This document shows, piece by piece, positions 63,745 through 64,000 of a stretch of 64,000 nt of DNA (the stretch's first letter is position 1; each line of letters starts with the position of its first letter). Source of the stretch: Anaerolineae bacterium (GTDB lineage Bacteria; Chloroflexota; Anaerolineae; Aggregatilineales; Aggregatilineaceae); the NCBI GenBank assembly GCA_018432315.1, contig JAHDLB010000012.1:124001-188000 (forward strand), given 5' to 3'. The notes beneath the pieces are model-generated. The model was not told the origin of the DNA. It ran no database searches and was given only the letters and a program-made list of their open reading frames with translations. Made by a program: the position numbers and the translations under genes.

Positions 63745-64000
63745 ATGCCCTACGGTTATCACGGAAGAGTGTTACACGTCAATCTCAGCACCGGCGGCAT
63801 CACCGTCGAAGAGCCGGATGAGCGTTTCTACCGCCACTACATGGGCGGCAGCGCCATGGGGCTGTACTACCTGCTCAAGAACACGCCGCCCGGCACCGAT
63901 CCGCTTGGCCCGGCGAACACGCTCGCGTTGATGGTCAGCCCGCTGACGGGCGTGCCGATCTCGGGCCAGAGCCGCATGACGGCGACCACGCGCTCGCCGC
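63745..64000 (+). CDS. Aldehyde ferredoxin oxidoreductase, N-terminal part
   Basis: The first 85 residues are in the window; the rest lies beyond it. ATG 63745 has AAGGAAGG upstream. The N terminus (MPYGYHGRVLHVNLSTGGIT, then GGSAMGLYYLLKN, then SPLTGVPISGQSRMTATTRS) is the AOR N-terminal domain that binds the tungsto- or molybdopterin cofactor. AOR oxidises aldehydes to acids with ferredoxin. Together with the Wood-Ljungdahl genes it supports an anaerobic metabolism. The exact subfamily cannot be told from this part. Confidence 0.88.
   Translation, partial: MPYGYHGRVLHVNLSTGGITVEEPDERFYRHYMGGSAMGLYYLLKNTPPGTDPLGPANTLALMVSPLTGVPISGQSRMTATTRSP

Overview
The window is GC-rich, gene-dense bacterial chromosome. 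It most resembles an anaerobic or facultative Chloroflexota, probably Anaerolineae-like. The reasons are indirect: a Wood-Ljungdahl carbonyl-branch cluster, a tryptophan T-box outside an obvious Firmicutes context, a class E-like sortase, a dockerin protein, a prokaryotic translin-family protein, and ABC transporters whose secreted binding proteins lack a lipobox. The phylum is inferred from protein character, not from a marker gene. No rRNA, tRNA, CRISPR array, insertion sequence or phage gene was seen.

Layout. 1-1264 (-): start of a secreted dockerin-containing protein, cut by the window edge. 1484-13148 (+): housekeeping and envelope genes (gatB, ssb, a DUF3467 protein, a translin-family protein, an FHA/winged-helix regulator, maf, a lipoprotein-type class B PBP, a helicase-C-like protein, a GHMP sugar kinase, a 2H phosphoesterase, a sugar transferase). 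13307-17273 (+): phnD-phnC-phnE uptake system with an oversized permease. 17359-21011 (-): two-gene heterodimeric ABC exporter. 21417-35296 (+): the Wood-Ljungdahl block, in order HMA-like protein, cooS, acsB, CBS protein, acsD, acsC, small Cys-rich protein, acsV, acsE, fused metV-metF, and two CooC-type ATPases. 35414-43116: sortase (+), thioredoxin/NHL protein, glycosyltransferase and galE (-), lepB (+), L,D-transpeptidase (-). 43249-52565 (+): a tryptophan T-box leader followed by trpEGDCF, a GNAT gene, trpBA, a HAD phosphatase and a Gfo/Idh oxidoreductase. 52890-59749 (+): an oligopeptide-type ABC operon (binding protein, dppB, dppC, dppD, dppF). 59797-63643 (-): MFS transporter, phosphodiesterase, DeoR regulator, class I amidotransferase. 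63745 to the end (+): start of an aldehyde ferredoxin oxidoreductase.

How the genes work together. CooS reduces CO2 to CO. AcsE moves the methyl group from methyl-tetrahydrofolate to the corrinoid protein AcsCD, AcsV reactivates the corrinoid, and AcsB condenses methyl, CO and CoA into acetyl-CoA. MetVF supplies methyl-THF and the CooC pair probably inserts nickel. The trp genes encode the whole chorismate-to-tryptophan route, under a leader that reads uncharged tRNA-Trp.

The most unusual part is the peptide transporter at 52.9-59.7 kb. Its binding protein appears circularly permuted: the block that normally opens the family 5 fold is at the C terminus. Its DppC permease carries an approximately eight-repeat WD40-like propeller inserted inside the conserved motif of its first external loop. 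The PhnE permease at 15.2 kb is also expanded, with an external Ig-like domain and an insertion of about 300 residues. I suggest, as inference only, that these permease-borne external domains dock non-lipidated binding proteins or sense the outside.
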